In this document: positions 27,923-36,020 of the stretch, one piece after another
Position numbering within the stretch: position 1 is the first letter of the stretch
Layout of the letters: each line of letters begins with the position of its first letter
Assembly (NCBI GenBank): GCA_022567655.1
Contig: JADFGO010000010.1
Location: forward strand, 1-40,858
Origin: Candidatus Neomarinimicrobiota bacterium
Lineage (GTDB): Bacteria > Fidelibacterota > SORT01
Direction of reading: 5' to 3'
DNA: 40,858 nt
The notes under the pieces: generated by a model
The model's database searches: none
What the model saw: only the letters and a program-made list of their open reading frames with translations
What the model was told of the DNA's origin: nothing
Made by a program: the position numbers and the translations under genes

Positions 27923-29425
27923 ATGAAAATAAATAAAATCCTTATAGCGAACAGAGGTGAAATTGCCCTTAGAATTATCAGGGCATGTAAGGAGCTCCGG
28001 ATCAGAACCGTAGCGGTTTACTCCGATGCGGACAGATTTTCGCCTCACGTATTTCACGCCGACGAGGCTTACCGGTTAGGCGCGCCTCCAGCTTCCGAGA
28101 GCTATCTGAAAATCGAAAAAATAATTGAAATAGCCGACCGGTCCGGATCGGACGCTATCCATCCGGGATACGGTTTTCTTTCGGAAAATCCTGAATTCGC
28201 GAAAGAAGTAGAGGACAGAAATTTGATTTTTATCGGACCCTCCCCGGAAACTATTACGACATTAGGCGATAAAACCAGGGCAAAATCGCTGGCATCAAAA
28301 TGCGGAGTCGATCCGATACCCGGGTCTCCTGAATCCCTTTCGTCTGTCGAATCGGCTGTCGTAGCGGCAAAGGAAATCGGTTTTCCCGTTCTGCTGAAAG
28401 CCGCTTCGGGGGGAGGAGGAAAAGGGATAAGGATAGTTCGGTCCGCTAAAGAGCTGCCCGAGATGTTTGAGACAGCAAGCTCCGAAGCGTACTCGTCTTT
28501 CAACGATCCTGCTTTATTCATCGAGAGGTACATCGAGTCTCCCCATCACGTTGAATTCCAGATCCTTGGAGATAAAGACGGCAACGTTGTCCATCTCGGA
28601 GATCGTGAGTGTTCTGTCCAGCGTCGATATCAAAAGGTTATTGAGGAGTCCCCCTCACCTTTTGTCCCGGATAAGATTAGAGAAGAGATCGGTTCTTATG
28701 CCGTCGAAATAGCAAAATCTGCCGGCTATTACAGCGCCGGAACGGTCGAATTCATTGTCGATAACAATCTGAATTTCTACTTCCTCGAAATGAACACGAG
28801 GCTTCAGGTGGAACACCCGGTTACCGAAATGAGGACAGGCGTGGATATCGTCAAGGAGCAGATAAACATCGCCGAAGGAAATAAACTTCCGTTTGGACAG
28901 CATGAAATAACTTATTCCGGGCACGCGATCGAGTGCCGGATCACGGCTGAAGATGCCCTGAACGACTTCCTTCCGGACTCGGGCACTATAGACAACTATA
29001 TTGAACCGGGAGGTCCCGGAATACGCATAGACAGCGGCGTACAAAATGATTCGGAAATCTCTCCGTACTATGACCCCTTGATCTCAAAGTTGATAGCATG
29101 GGGTAACGACCGTGTCGAATCGATCGCCAGATGCAGGAGAGCCCTCTCAGAGTACATCATAACAGGCATATCAACCTCGATTCCATTTTGTGTCAGCGCC
29201 TTAATGAACGATAAATTCGTGAAAGGTGATTACGACACCAACATCGCAGGCGAAATTATAAAGGAGATGCCTTCGCGATTTGAGGAGAAGGATGTGGACG
29301 CAGCCGCAATCGGTGCAGCCGCTTATACCGTTATGAACTTTCAGAATGGGAATGTGAATGAATCCGCCGGTCAATCAATCTTCAAATCGTGGAAGATGCA
29401 CGGAAGAAAGTCCGCTCTGAGATGA
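27923..29425 (+). CDS. Biotin carboxylase subunit of an acyl-CoA carboxylase
   Basis: The chosen start, ATG 27923, gives 500 residues and the standard N-terminus KINKILIANRGEIALRIIRACKEL. The ATP-grasp core shows HPGYGFLSENPEFA, LLKAASGGGGKGIRIV, RDCSVQRRYQK-like GDRECSVQRRYQKVIEESPSP, and FLEMNTRLQVEHPVTEM. It carboxylates biotin with bicarbonate and ATP. The following genes (biotin carrier, methylmalonyl-CoA mutase) point to propionyl-CoA carboxylase alpha, but acetyl-CoA carboxylase cannot be excluded by motif. The C-terminal extension beyond about residue 445 replaces the fused carrier of larger PccA proteins. The stop overlaps the carrier gene as ATGA. No carboxyltransferase gene is in the window. 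Confidence 0.93.
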   Translation: MKINKILIANRGEIALRIIRACKELRIRTVAVYSDADRFSPHVFHADEAYRLGAPPASESYLKIEKIIEIADRSGSDAIHPGYGFLSENPEFAKEVEDRNLIFIGPSPETITTLGDKTRAKSLASKCGVDPIPGSPESLSSVESAVVAAKEIGFPVLLKAASGGGGKGIRIVRSAKELPEMFETASSEAYSSFNDPALFIERYIESPHHVEFQILGDKDGNVVHLGDRECSVQRRYQKVIEESPSPFVPDKIREEIGSYAVEIAKSAGYYSAGTVEFIVDNNLNFYFLEMNTRLQVEHPVTEMRTGVDIVKEQINIAEGNKLPFGQHEITYSGHAIECRITAEDALNDFLPDSGTIDNYIEPGGPGIRIDSGVQNDSEISPYYDPLISKLIAWGNDRVESIARCRRALSEYIITGISTSIPFCVSALMNDKFVKGDYDTNIAGEIIKEMPSRFEEKDVDAAAIGAAAYTVMNFQNGNVNESAGQSIFKSWKMHGRKSALR

Positions 29426-29925
29426 AATATTTCTGTACTATTAATGGAACGGAGCTGACATTATCAGTTGACGAAGCGGGCGGTAAAATTCGATTCGTGT
29501 CATCCGAGAGGACTGATAAAGTTGACATAGTAAGAATCGGCGGCGGCATATTTCATCTTTTACTAAATGAACAATCACATTTAATAACCGTCAACGACAC
29601 AGCGGAAGGGCTCAGGGTATCTATTGATGGAAATAACTATCCGGTAAAGATCGAAGATGAAAAAAGCAGAATCAGGGGGAAATATCAACTTACAAATTCT
29701 CCTCCGAAACATTTGGGCAGGATCTATGCTCCAATGGGAGGCTTGGTAGTACGGATAAACGTGGCGGAGGGAGACACTATAGAAAAAGAGGCGCCGCTTC
29801 TCACTCTCGAGGCTATGAAAACGGAGAACACGATTAAATCACCGATTGACGGAAACATTACGAGCGTAAACGTGACCGAAGGCGAAAGCATCCCAGTCGG
29901 GTCATTGCTGATGGTAGTAGACTGA
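29422..29925 (+). CDS. Biotin carboxyl carrier protein
   Basis: I chose ATG 29422 (167 residues), which overlaps the biotin carboxylase stop as ATGA. An in-frame start at 29389 lies inside the previous gene. Residues 1-90 form an N-terminal beta-rich region resembling the BT or linker domain of PccA-type proteins. The C-terminal biotinyl domain begins [21 protein letters not shown], with Lys133 in [11 protein letters not shown] as the biotinylated residue. It carries carboxybiotin between the carboxylase and transferase subunits. The BirA gene two positions downstream would modify it. Confidence 0.93.
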   Translation: MKYFCTINGTELTLSVDEAGGKIRFVSSERTDKVDIVRIGGGIFHLLLNEQSHLITVNDTAEGLRVSIDGNNYPVKIEDEKSRIRGKYQLTNSPPKHLGRIYAPMGGLVVRINVAEGDTIEKEAPLLTLEAMKTENTIKSPIDGNITSVNVTEGESIPVGSLLMVVD

Positions 29926-29927
29926 TT

Positions 29928-31484
29928 ATGTCACGCTCGGATCGGAAAAAAACGCCGCTTCACAGACCGAAAACCGTTAATTCCGATTACGAGAAAAAAT
30001 TGGGAGATCCGGGATCCCCTCCCTTTACCCGCGGAATTTATGAAGAGATGTACGGTAAAAGGCTCTGGACTATGCGGCAGTATGCGGGGTACGCATCGGC
30101 TGAGGAGTCCAATCGGCGTTATAAATACCTTCTCGAACAGGGTATTACCGGTCTATCCGTAGCGTTCGACCTTCCCACTCAAATCGGCTACGACTCGGAT
30201 AATGATCTGGCAAAAGGTGAAGTAGGCAGGGTCGGAGTTGCCGTTGACAGCATCCTTGATATGGAAAGCCTTTTTGACGGGATCGATCTCGGAAGCGTAT
30301 CGACATCGATGACGATAAACGCCACCGCTCCGACAGTACTGGCTTTATATATCGCCGTTGCGGAATCTAAAGGTGTAGAAACAGCAAGCCTTTCAGGAAC
30401 AATTCAAAATGATATTTTAAAAGAATATATCGCCCGCGGCACTTATATATATCCACCGCGTCAGAGCATGCGGTTAATTACGGACGTATTCGCGTATTGT
30501 GCCGGGCAGATGCCGAACTGGAACACTATTTCTATATCAGGTTATCATATAAGGGAAGCCGGAGCCACTGCAGTGCAGGAACTCGCCTTCACTTTCGCCA
30601 ATGCAATCGCTTACTGTGATGCCGCTGTAGATGCCGGTCTCGAATTTGACTCATTTGCACCGCGTCTCTCTTTCTTTTTCAACTGTCATAACGATTTTTT
30701 CGAAGAGGCTGCAAAGTTCAGAGCAGCAAGGCGAATCTGGACGAATATAGCTAAGGAACGGTTCAAGTCAAAAAATCCTAAGAGCATGGCGCTGCGGTTT
30801 CATACACAGACAGCGGGTTCTTCACTAACCGCCCAGCAGCCGAATGTGAACGTAGTTCGAACAACCCTTCAAGCGCTTGCCGCAGTCCTCGGCGGAACGC
30901 AATCTCTGCATACGAATTCTTTCGATGAGGCTCTCTCCCTTCCGACGGAGGAAGCAGCACTTCTTGCACTCAGAACCCAGCAGGTGATAGCCCACGAAAT
31001 AGGGATAGAAAACGCAGCTGATCCGCTTGGCGGTTCGTGGTATGTGGAAAATCTTACCGACGAGCTTGAAACGGAAACATTCGATTATATTAAGAAAATA
31101 GATGACCTCGGAGGCGCTCTGAATGCCATAGAAAGCGGATTCATCCAGAACGAAATAGCCCGCAGCGCTTACGAATATCAAAAGGCGGTCGAAGAGGGCG
31201 CCAGACTAATTGTCGGTGTGAATGTTTTTGAGTCAGAGCAGGAGATTGAACCGGAAACATTTGAGATAGACCCCGATGTTTTAGAAAAGCAGATGGAAAA
31301 TTTGGGTCTCCTGAAAAAAGAAAGGGATTCCGCAGCCGTGGAGAGATCATTATCGGAACTGTCACGCGCTGCTGAAACCGCGGAAAATACGATGCCGAAA
31401 ATTTTAAATTGCGTAAAGACGAAAGCTACACTCGGCGAAATATCCGATGCCTTAAGAAAAGTTTTCGGCGAATACAAGCCGTAA
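29928..31484 (+). CDS. mcmA: Methylmalonyl-CoA mutase, catalytic (large N-terminal domain) subunit
   Basis: A 518-residue protein covering only the TIM-barrel substrate domain. [38 protein letters not shown] is the family N-terminus. [51 protein letters not shown] with the catalytic His, and [14 protein letters not shown] follow. The C-terminal B12-binding domain (DxHxxG) is absent, so this is the split form whose cobalamin subunit must come from elsewhere. With that partner it isomerises methylmalonyl-CoA and succinyl-CoA. It is 2 bp after the carrier gene, linking it to propionyl-CoA carboxylation. An isobutyryl-CoA mutase-like role is less likely given the context. Confidence 0.93.
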   Translation: MSRSDRKKTPLHRPKTVNSDYEKKLGDPGSPPFTRGIYEEMYGKRLWTMRQYAGYASAEESNRRYKYLLEQGITGLSVAFDLPTQIGYDSDNDLAKGEVGRVGVAVDSILDMESLFDGIDLGSVSTSMTINATAPTVLALYIAVAESKGVETASLSGTIQNDILKEYIARGTYIYPPRQSMRLITDVFAYCAGQMPNWNTISISGYHIREAGATAVQELAFTFANAIAYCDAAVDAGLEFDSFAPRLSFFFNCHNDFFEEAAKFRAARRIWTNIAKERFKSKNPKSMALRFHTQTAGSSLTAQQPNVNVVRTTLQALAAVLGGTQSLHTNSFDEALSLPTEEAALLALRTQQVIAHEIGIENAADPLGGSWYVENLTDELETETFDYIKKIDDLGGALNAIESGFIQNEIARSAYEYQKAVEEGARLIVGVNVFESEQEIEPETFEIDPDVLEKQMENLGLLKKERDSAAVERSLSELSRAAETAENTMPKILNCVKTKATLGEISDALRKVFGEYKP

Positions 31485-31502
31485 CTGATCGCCCTGCCGC
31501 TT

Positions 31503-32240
31503 ATGTTCGGAACGCCACGCATCCACTTCGACTCCATCGATTCGACAAACAAAGCGGGACTTCTCGCCGCGGCGGAGGGGGCAGCCGAGGGGACGGTTTT
31601 TTCCGCTGACGCCCAAACCGAAGGGAGAGGCAGAATGTCCCGTGAATGGTATTCGCCGGCGGGTCTCGGGCTTTATTTTTCCATCCTGCTTCGGCCCGAC
31701 ATTCCTGCGGTCAAGGCAAATCAGATAGTATTGCAGTCCGCCGTTGCCGTTTGCGAGGCTATTGAAGAGAGTGTAGATTGTAACGTCGGGATCAAATGGC
31801 CGAACGACATATACGTTGAGCGGAAAAAGATCGGAGGAATTCTCGTGGAGAGTGTCATAGCCGGCAGGATGATTGAATACGCAGTGGTCGGGGTTGGAAT
31901 CAATCTCCTGAACGAACCGGAAAGTTTCCCTTCGGAGCTCGGGAAAACGGCAGCCTCCCTGAAGAGCATCACGGGAGCAGTAGTAAAAAAAGACGAATTG
32001 TTAGATCGAATATTGTCTATTTATGAGGCATATTATTCCGGTGAAATTGAATGCGGCATCGATAAGTGGATGAAAAGGTGCATTCATTTGGATGAGCCGG
32101 TAAAAATTGAACATAACGGAGAGAAGCTGAAAGGAATGTTCACCGACATCGGTGCAGACCTCTCTTTTCAGCTGAAAGATAGTTCAGGGCGTAAGCGTAA
32201 AATCGAATATGGAGAAATTTCTCTGAATTTGGAGGTTTGA
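31503..32240 (+). CDS. birA: Biotin--[acetyl-CoA-carboxylase] ligase, non-regulatory type
   Basis: A 245-residue protein. SIDSTNKAGLLAAA, TEGRGRMSREWYSPAGLGLYFS (the GRGR biotinyl-AMP loop), GIKWPNDIYVERKKIGGILVE and VVGVGINLL are the catalytic signatures. The C-terminal SH3-like domain runs from about 200. There is no N-terminal helix-turn-helix, so it should be a group I ligase without repressor function. It follows the mutase gene by 18 bp and probably loads biotin on the carrier protein of this operon. Confidence 0.95.
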   Translation: MFGTPRIHFDSIDSTNKAGLLAAAEGAAEGTVFSADAQTEGRGRMSREWYSPAGLGLYFSILLRPDIPAVKANQIVLQSAVAVCEAIEESVDCNVGIKWPNDIYVERKKIGGILVESVIAGRMIEYAVVGVGINLLNEPESFPSELGKTAASLKSITGAVVKKDELLDRILSIYEAYYSGEIECGIDKWMKRCIHLDEPVKIEHNGEKLKGMFTDIGADLSFQLKDSSGRKRKIEYGEISLNLEV

Positions 32241-32245
32241 TTTTT

Positions 32246-33031
32246 ATGATATTGACCGTTGATATCGGGAATACCCATACAACTATGGGGTTATTCAGCG
32301 ACCATAAACTCGAATATGATTGGCGGACAACAAGCGGTCCGCCTAAAACCTCTGACGAATATGGCGTTCTTGTCAACCAGTTCTTAGCGAATGCCGGCTC
32401 AGATTCCGGTGACCTGAAAGGCGTTATAATTTCATCAGTCGTCCCTCCGCTCACTGACGTATTTTCCCACATGTCGGATAAGTATCTGAATCAAACTGCT
32501 TTGATAGTCTCAAATGAGCTGGAGGTCGGTGTGCCATTATCGATTGATAGTCCCGAACAGCTCGGCGCTGACAGAATTTGTAACGCGGTAGCGGGAATAC
32601 GGAAGTATAAACTACCGCTTGTTGTTGTTGACTTCGGGACTGCGACGACCTTTGACGTCATTTCATCTCAAGGAGAATACGTCGGAGGTGTAATTGCTCC
32701 GGGGGTGGAAACGTCGGCAAACGATCTGTTTGCGAGAGCTGCTAAATTACCGAGAATTGATTTTCGTTTTCCTGAAAAGATTATCGGAAAGAACAGCGTC
32801 AATTCGATGCAGTCGGGGATAATGCGGGGAGCGGTAGCCGTCGTAGACTATATGGTAACGGCGATTGAGGAAGAGTTGGGAGAATCTGTCGAAACGGTTT
32901 CCACAGGAGGATTCGCACATTTGATTACCCCCTATTGCGAAAAAGTTGATAAGATAAATACACATCTCACGCTCGAGGGTCTGAATTATATCTGGCATAT
33001 CGTTAACGAAAAGACTGATGGAGAGGACTGA
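32246..33031 (+). CDS. coaX: Type III pantothenate kinase
   Basis: A 261-residue ASKHA-fold kinase that phosphorylates pantothenate in the first step of CoA synthesis. LTVDIGNTHTTMGLF, the phosphate-1 motif, is at residues 3-17. ISSVVPPLT, LGADRICNAVAG, VVDFGTATTFDVI and GGVIAPGVETS follow in family order. I chose ATG 32246, ten bases after GGAGG. A TTG at 32237 would overlap the Shine-Dalgarno site and the birA stop. Pairing of birA with coaX is a widespread arrangement. Confidence 0.95.
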   Translation: MILTVDIGNTHTTMGLFSDHKLEYDWRTTSGPPKTSDEYGVLVNQFLANAGSDSGDLKGVIISSVVPPLTDVFSHMSDKYLNQTALIVSNELEVGVPLSIDSPEQLGADRICNAVAGIRKYKLPLVVVDFGTATTFDVISSQGEYVGGVIAPGVETSANDLFARAAKLPRIDFRFPEKIIGKNSVNSMQSGIMRGAVAVVDYMVTAIEEELGESVETVSTGGFAHLITPYCEKVDKINTHLTLEGLNYIWHIVNEKTDGED

Positions 33032-33847
33032 TTGAAAATCGCACTTGTACAGCATTTCGTTACGGAAAATATTGAAGATAATTTGAACAGGGGACTCGCC
33101 GCCCTCGAAGAAGCCGCCTCCAACGGCGCGGAGCTGGTTGCTTACGCGGAACTCGCCTTTGAACCGTTCTATCCTCAGCGGCATACGGATGGCAATAATT
33201 TGGAGCTTGCCGACACTATTCCCGGTAATTTTACGGAGAAATTCTCTCTCAGAGCGAAAGAACTCGGCGTCGTAGTCGTGCTGAACCTATTCGAACGTGA
33301 CGGGGAGAAGACGTACGATTCTTCCCCTGTTATAGATAGTGACGGCTCAATCCTCGGGGTCACAAGGATGATGCACATCACCGATTACGAACATTTCCAC
33401 GAAAAGGATTATTATTCTCCTGCCGCCGAACTGCCGAAGGTCTTCGATACAGCCGCCGGAAAGATCGGGGTAGCGATATGTTACGACAGACACTATCCCG
33501 AGGTCATGCGGTCGCTGCGGCTTAAGGGCGCCGAGCTGGTAGTGATTCCTCAAGCGGGAACGGTCGGTGAATGGCCGGACGGATTGTATGAAGCTGAGGT
33601 AAGAGTCGCCTCATTTCAGAACGGATACTATGCCGCGCTTGTAAACAGAGTCGGAACTGAACGGAATCTCAACTTCGCCGGAGAATCTTTCGTTTGTGCG
33701 CCGGACGGAAGCGTGATTGCTTCCGCGCCGGGTGGAGTTGAGGCAATGCTTTACGCCGATCTCGATTTCGAGCTGCTTGACAAGTCTCATGCCTCAAAAT
33801 ATTTTTTAAAGGACAGACGTCCCGGAAGTTACAGCGATATAAGCTGA
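33032..33847 (+). CDS. Carbon-nitrogen hydrolase (nitrilase superfamily), atypical catalytic Lys
   Basis: A 271-residue protein read from TTG 33032 directly after the coaX stop. The nitrilase Glu is Glu40 in VAYAELAFEPF, and the nucleophile is Cys150 in GVAICYDRHYPEVM. The length and the HEKDYYSP stretch resemble N-carbamoylputrescine amidase-like members. In those the catalytic Lys lies in a YRKMHI motif, whereas here the aligned stretch is TRMMHI (Met113, codon ATG). Either the Lys is lost, or this is a subgroup with a different arrangement. The substrate is unknown; small amides or carbamoyl compounds are the family norm. It is cytoplasmic and the last gene of the plus-strand run. Confidence 0.85.
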   Translation: MKIALVQHFVTENIEDNLNRGLAALEEAASNGAELVAYAELAFEPFYPQRHTDGNNLELADTIPGNFTEKFSLRAKELGVVVVLNLFERDGEKTYDSSPVIDSDGSILGVTRMMHITDYEHFHEKDYYSPAAELPKVFDTAAGKIGVAICYDRHYPEVMRSLRLKGAELVVIPQAGTVGEWPDGLYEAEVRVASFQNGYYAALVNRVGTERNLNFAGESFVCAPDGSVIASAPGGVEAMLYADLDFELLDKSHASKYFLKDRRPGSYSDIS

Positions 33848-33854
33848 GGTTATT

Positions 33855-34310
33855 TCAGTTAGATACAGTGTCCGGATTTGCTCCGGAATCATTCGTTTTC
33901 ACGATGCGGAACCGTTTGGATTTGAGTATTTTCCCATCAGCCGAAACGACGTCCACCCGCCATTCTCCCGTCCAGTCTTTTTGAATAGACTTGGTTGACC
34001 ATGTCCTCCACCTGTAACCTCGCACGTTCAACTTTACTTCGGCGCGCCGGTTTTCACCATGATACCAGACATGGCTGATGGTCGTGAAATCACCCATCCC
34101 CCTTATCTCAGTGAAACAGTAGAGCGTTCCGACGCTGTCGGCGAAGACGTCAGATTCACCAACCGGCTGACGGTTTTCCACCGATGTGCTGACTGTGATT
34201 CGTTCAATTTTTAAGATGCTTTGCGCTTTGATCTCACCCAGGAAAAGAAAAATGAAAGACGACGGCAAAAAGATATATTTAGTTAAAATAATTCCCAACA
34301 TGGTCTTCAT
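33855..34310 (-). CDS. Secreted DUF2914-type protein
   Basis: A 151-residue protein with an N-terminal hydrophobic signal (about residues 6-27, ending EIKAQS). The rest matches the DUF2914 pattern: TLYCFTEIRGMGDFTTISHVW, YHGENRRAEVKLNVRGYRWRTWSTKSI, and GEWRVDVVSADGKILKSKRFRI. The domain is a short beta-sandwich of unknown function, found as an exported protein or fused to peptidases. It lies 14 bp after the HAD phosphatase gene and converges tightly (7 bp) on the nitrilase gene. Confidence 0.78.
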   Translation of the reverse strand: MKTMLGIILTKYIFLPSSFIFLFLGEIKAQSILKIERITVSTSVENRQPVGESDVFADSVGTLYCFTEIRGMGDFTTISHVWYHGENRRAEVKLNVRGYRWRTWSTKSIQKDWTGEWRVDVVSADGKILKSKRFRIVKTNDSGANPDTVSN

Positions 34311-34324
34311 AATAATCTAACATC

Positions 34325-35029
34325 TTAATTCAGATTTGCAATAAGCTTGAGCTCTTCCGCCTCCGGAATCTTCTCGAATATCCACGAAGCCCCGGCGGAC
34401 TTAAGTTTCTTCCTTTCTTCTTCACCGTTTTTGCGTGCAACTCCAATCGCCATGTAATTGTTGTGCACCGCACACCGCATGTCATGGATGGTATCTCCCA
34501 CCACGAACACTTCGTTTTGATCGAATTTTTGCCGCCACATCTCCTCCGCTCTTGATACCGCGATTGGAGGAAGCGCGTTCCGGTCGGAGTTGTCGCTCGC
34601 ATATGCACCAATCCGGAAATAACCGTAAAGACCGAACGGAATTAATTTTATCATCGCCGATTGTTCCATGTTCCCTGTCAATAAACCGATGTGAACGTTC
34701 TTCATCTTGTGAAGAGCCTTCAAAATCCCGGGAACTTCCTCAAATACTTTTTTATCGACAGAATCTTCGAATCTTTCCTTCAGTCGCTTGTAATAAATGG
34801 GGAAGAATTCATCTGCGACACTCCCGATCCTGTTCTCCGGTATTCCTGCTCTGGACAACATATCCTCGAGAATTTTCGGATCTGTGAGTCCTGCCACATG
34901 TCTAATTTCAAGCGACACTTCAATTCCGGTAAGTTCGTTGACGATTTCGGTAAAAAGTGCACGGGGGGCAGTGCCCGAAGAAATTAAAGTGCCGTCAATA
35001 TCGAATAAAAATAGAGCTTTGGAATTGAT
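34325..35029 (-). CDS. HAD-family phosphatase with no standard start codon
   Basis: Motif I, LFLFDIDGTLISSG, lies upstream of the first standard start (GTG 34918), so the true gene must begin earlier. From the in-frame TAG at 35054-35056 down to motif I there is no ATG, GTG, TTG or CTG. The most reasonable start is ATC at 35027-35029, ten bases after AGAGG. It gives 234 residues starting (M)NSKALFLFDIDGTL, a textbook HAD N-terminus. Motif II is IGLLTGN, a Lys lies in AMIKLIPFGLYGYF, and motif IV is EVFVVGDTIHDMRCA, resembling phosphoglycolate phosphatases. All catalytic residues are kept, so it is not obviously decayed. Alternatives are a base error or recent start loss. Confidence 0.6.
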   Translation of the reverse strand: MNSKALFLFDIDGTLISSGTAPRALFTEIVNELTGIEVSLEIRHVAGLTDPKILEDMLSRAGIPENRIGSVADEFFPIYYKRLKERFEDSVDKKVFEEVPGILKALHKMKNVHIGLLTGNMEQSAMIKLIPFGLYGYFRIGAYASDNSDRNALPPIAVSRAEEMWRQKFDQNEVFVVGDTIHDMRCAVHNNYMAIGVARKNGEEERKKLKSAGASWIFEKIPEAEELKLIANLN

Positions 35030-35070
35030 GAAAGAATTACCTCTGGCTTCCGGCTAAACCGGATACCGAT

Positions 35071-35493
35071 TCAGATTTTATGCCCGCAGACACCGCAAAA
35101 AGCAGCTCCGTTATAGAGAGGAGTGCCGCACTCGATGCAGAAACCGGATATCTCAATTTCGGGAACAACGAACTCAGGATTTATTAATTTCTTTTTTCTT
35201 TTGTTTTGCCCCCCATTTTTGGAATCTATCTCCTTAATGACGAGCATCGCCTGCTGTCTGTAGCTTTTTGTCAGGTCTTCAAAATCGCTCTTATCGATTT
35301 TGCCCATCTCGTAATCAAGTTCTATATCTTTTATCTCTCGGATAAGAGCGCGTTTTTTACTCAGGAGTTCGTCGACCGCCCGATTGTTTTCTCGCCTTCC
35401 CTGCGCTGCCTGTTCTTTACCGCTGATTATCGGTTGAATCAATGCCGCTAAAACCAGAACTATTAAAATCCCCATGACAAGAAAAGTCAACAT
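35071..35493 (-). CDS. Membrane protein with coiled coil and C-terminal zinc ribbon
   Basis: A 140-residue protein. One N-terminal membrane helix (residues 2-23) is followed by a charged helical stretch (RENNRAVDELLSKKRALIREIKDIELDYEMGKI) and ends with a zinc ribbon, FCIECGTPLYNGAAFCGVCG. The helix plus the GKIDKSDFEDL segment resembles the N-terminal part of CcmI-type cytochrome c maturation proteins. That, and its place right after the CcmH-like gene (8 bp), suggests a maturation role. The zinc ribbon is not standard for CcmI. If the N-terminus is outside, the ribbon would be cytoplasmic. Confidence 0.7.
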   Translation of the reverse strand: MLTFLVMGILIVLVLAALIQPIISGKEQAAQGRRENNRAVDELLSKKRALIREIKDIELDYEMGKIDKSDFEDLTKSYRQQAMLVIKEIDSKNGGQNKRKKKLINPEFVVPEIEISGFCIECGTPLYNGAAFCGVCGHKI

Positions 35494-35501
35494 TCCCCCT
35501 T

Positions 35502-35966
35502 TTAACTCTCTTTTAGTTCTTCATCCAGACGTTTTGCATAATCACCGCCGTCGGTTTCAAGATTTTTAGGAGTGATTTCGGAAGCGGCAGCTGTTTTTTG
35601 CGACCAACGCCTTAACGTTATCACTATCAGAACTCCGAACGCCAGTACCGCTAATATCGGCATGACCCAGGCCGTAAGATAGAAACCCTCCTTTCTGGGC
35701 GCTGCTAATACTTGCTCTCCGTATTTTTCTACAAAACTTTCGACTACCGCATCTGAATCCAAACCCTTTCCGATCAACTCCCCAATCTCCGTACGCATTC
35801 GTTCAGCCGTTCCGCAATAACAAGAATAGAGCGCTAAGTTAGGACAGGTGCCGCATTGACACGCAAGCTCATGGGCAATTTTGTTTACCGATTCCTTTGT
35901 CTGAGAAAACGCTGATGTTGAAAGAGCAATTCCGATGATCAATGCGAAGATTTTAATTCTAATCAT
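35502..35966 (-). CDS. CcmH/NrfF-like cytochrome c maturation protein
   Basis: I chose ATG 35966 (154 residues), with AAAGGA five bases upstream and a clean signal peptide ending SAFSQ. A longer start at 36014 lacks these. CcmH proteins reduce or hold apocytochrome through an LRCxxC site. Here the equivalent region is ELACQCGTCPNLALYSCYCG, with Cys at 36, 38, 41, 49 and 51. This is a Cys-rich variant seen in some non-proteobacterial lineages. The downstream MRTEIGELIGKGLDSDAVVESFVEKYGEQVLAAP is the family helical bundle, and a membrane helix follows at about 98-117. It acts at the outer face of the inner membrane. Confidence 0.82.
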   Translation of the reverse strand: MIRIKIFALIIGIALSTSAFSQTKESVNKIAHELACQCGTCPNLALYSCYCGTAERMRTEIGELIGKGLDSDAVVESFVEKYGEQVLAAPRKEGFYLTAWVMPILAVLAFGVLIVITLRRWSQKTAAASEITPKNLETDGGDYAKRLDEELKES

Positions 35967-36020
35967 ATAGTTCCTTTCAACGGTGAATTTACCTGTCCGG
36001 CTCTCCTTAATCAACGCCTA

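Noticed and set aside
35056-35071. HAD phosphatase fused by frameshift to the upstream zinc-ribbon gene
   Set aside because: The upstream gene stops at 35071, before the in-frame TAG (35054-35056) of the phosphatase frame, so no shared reading region exists.
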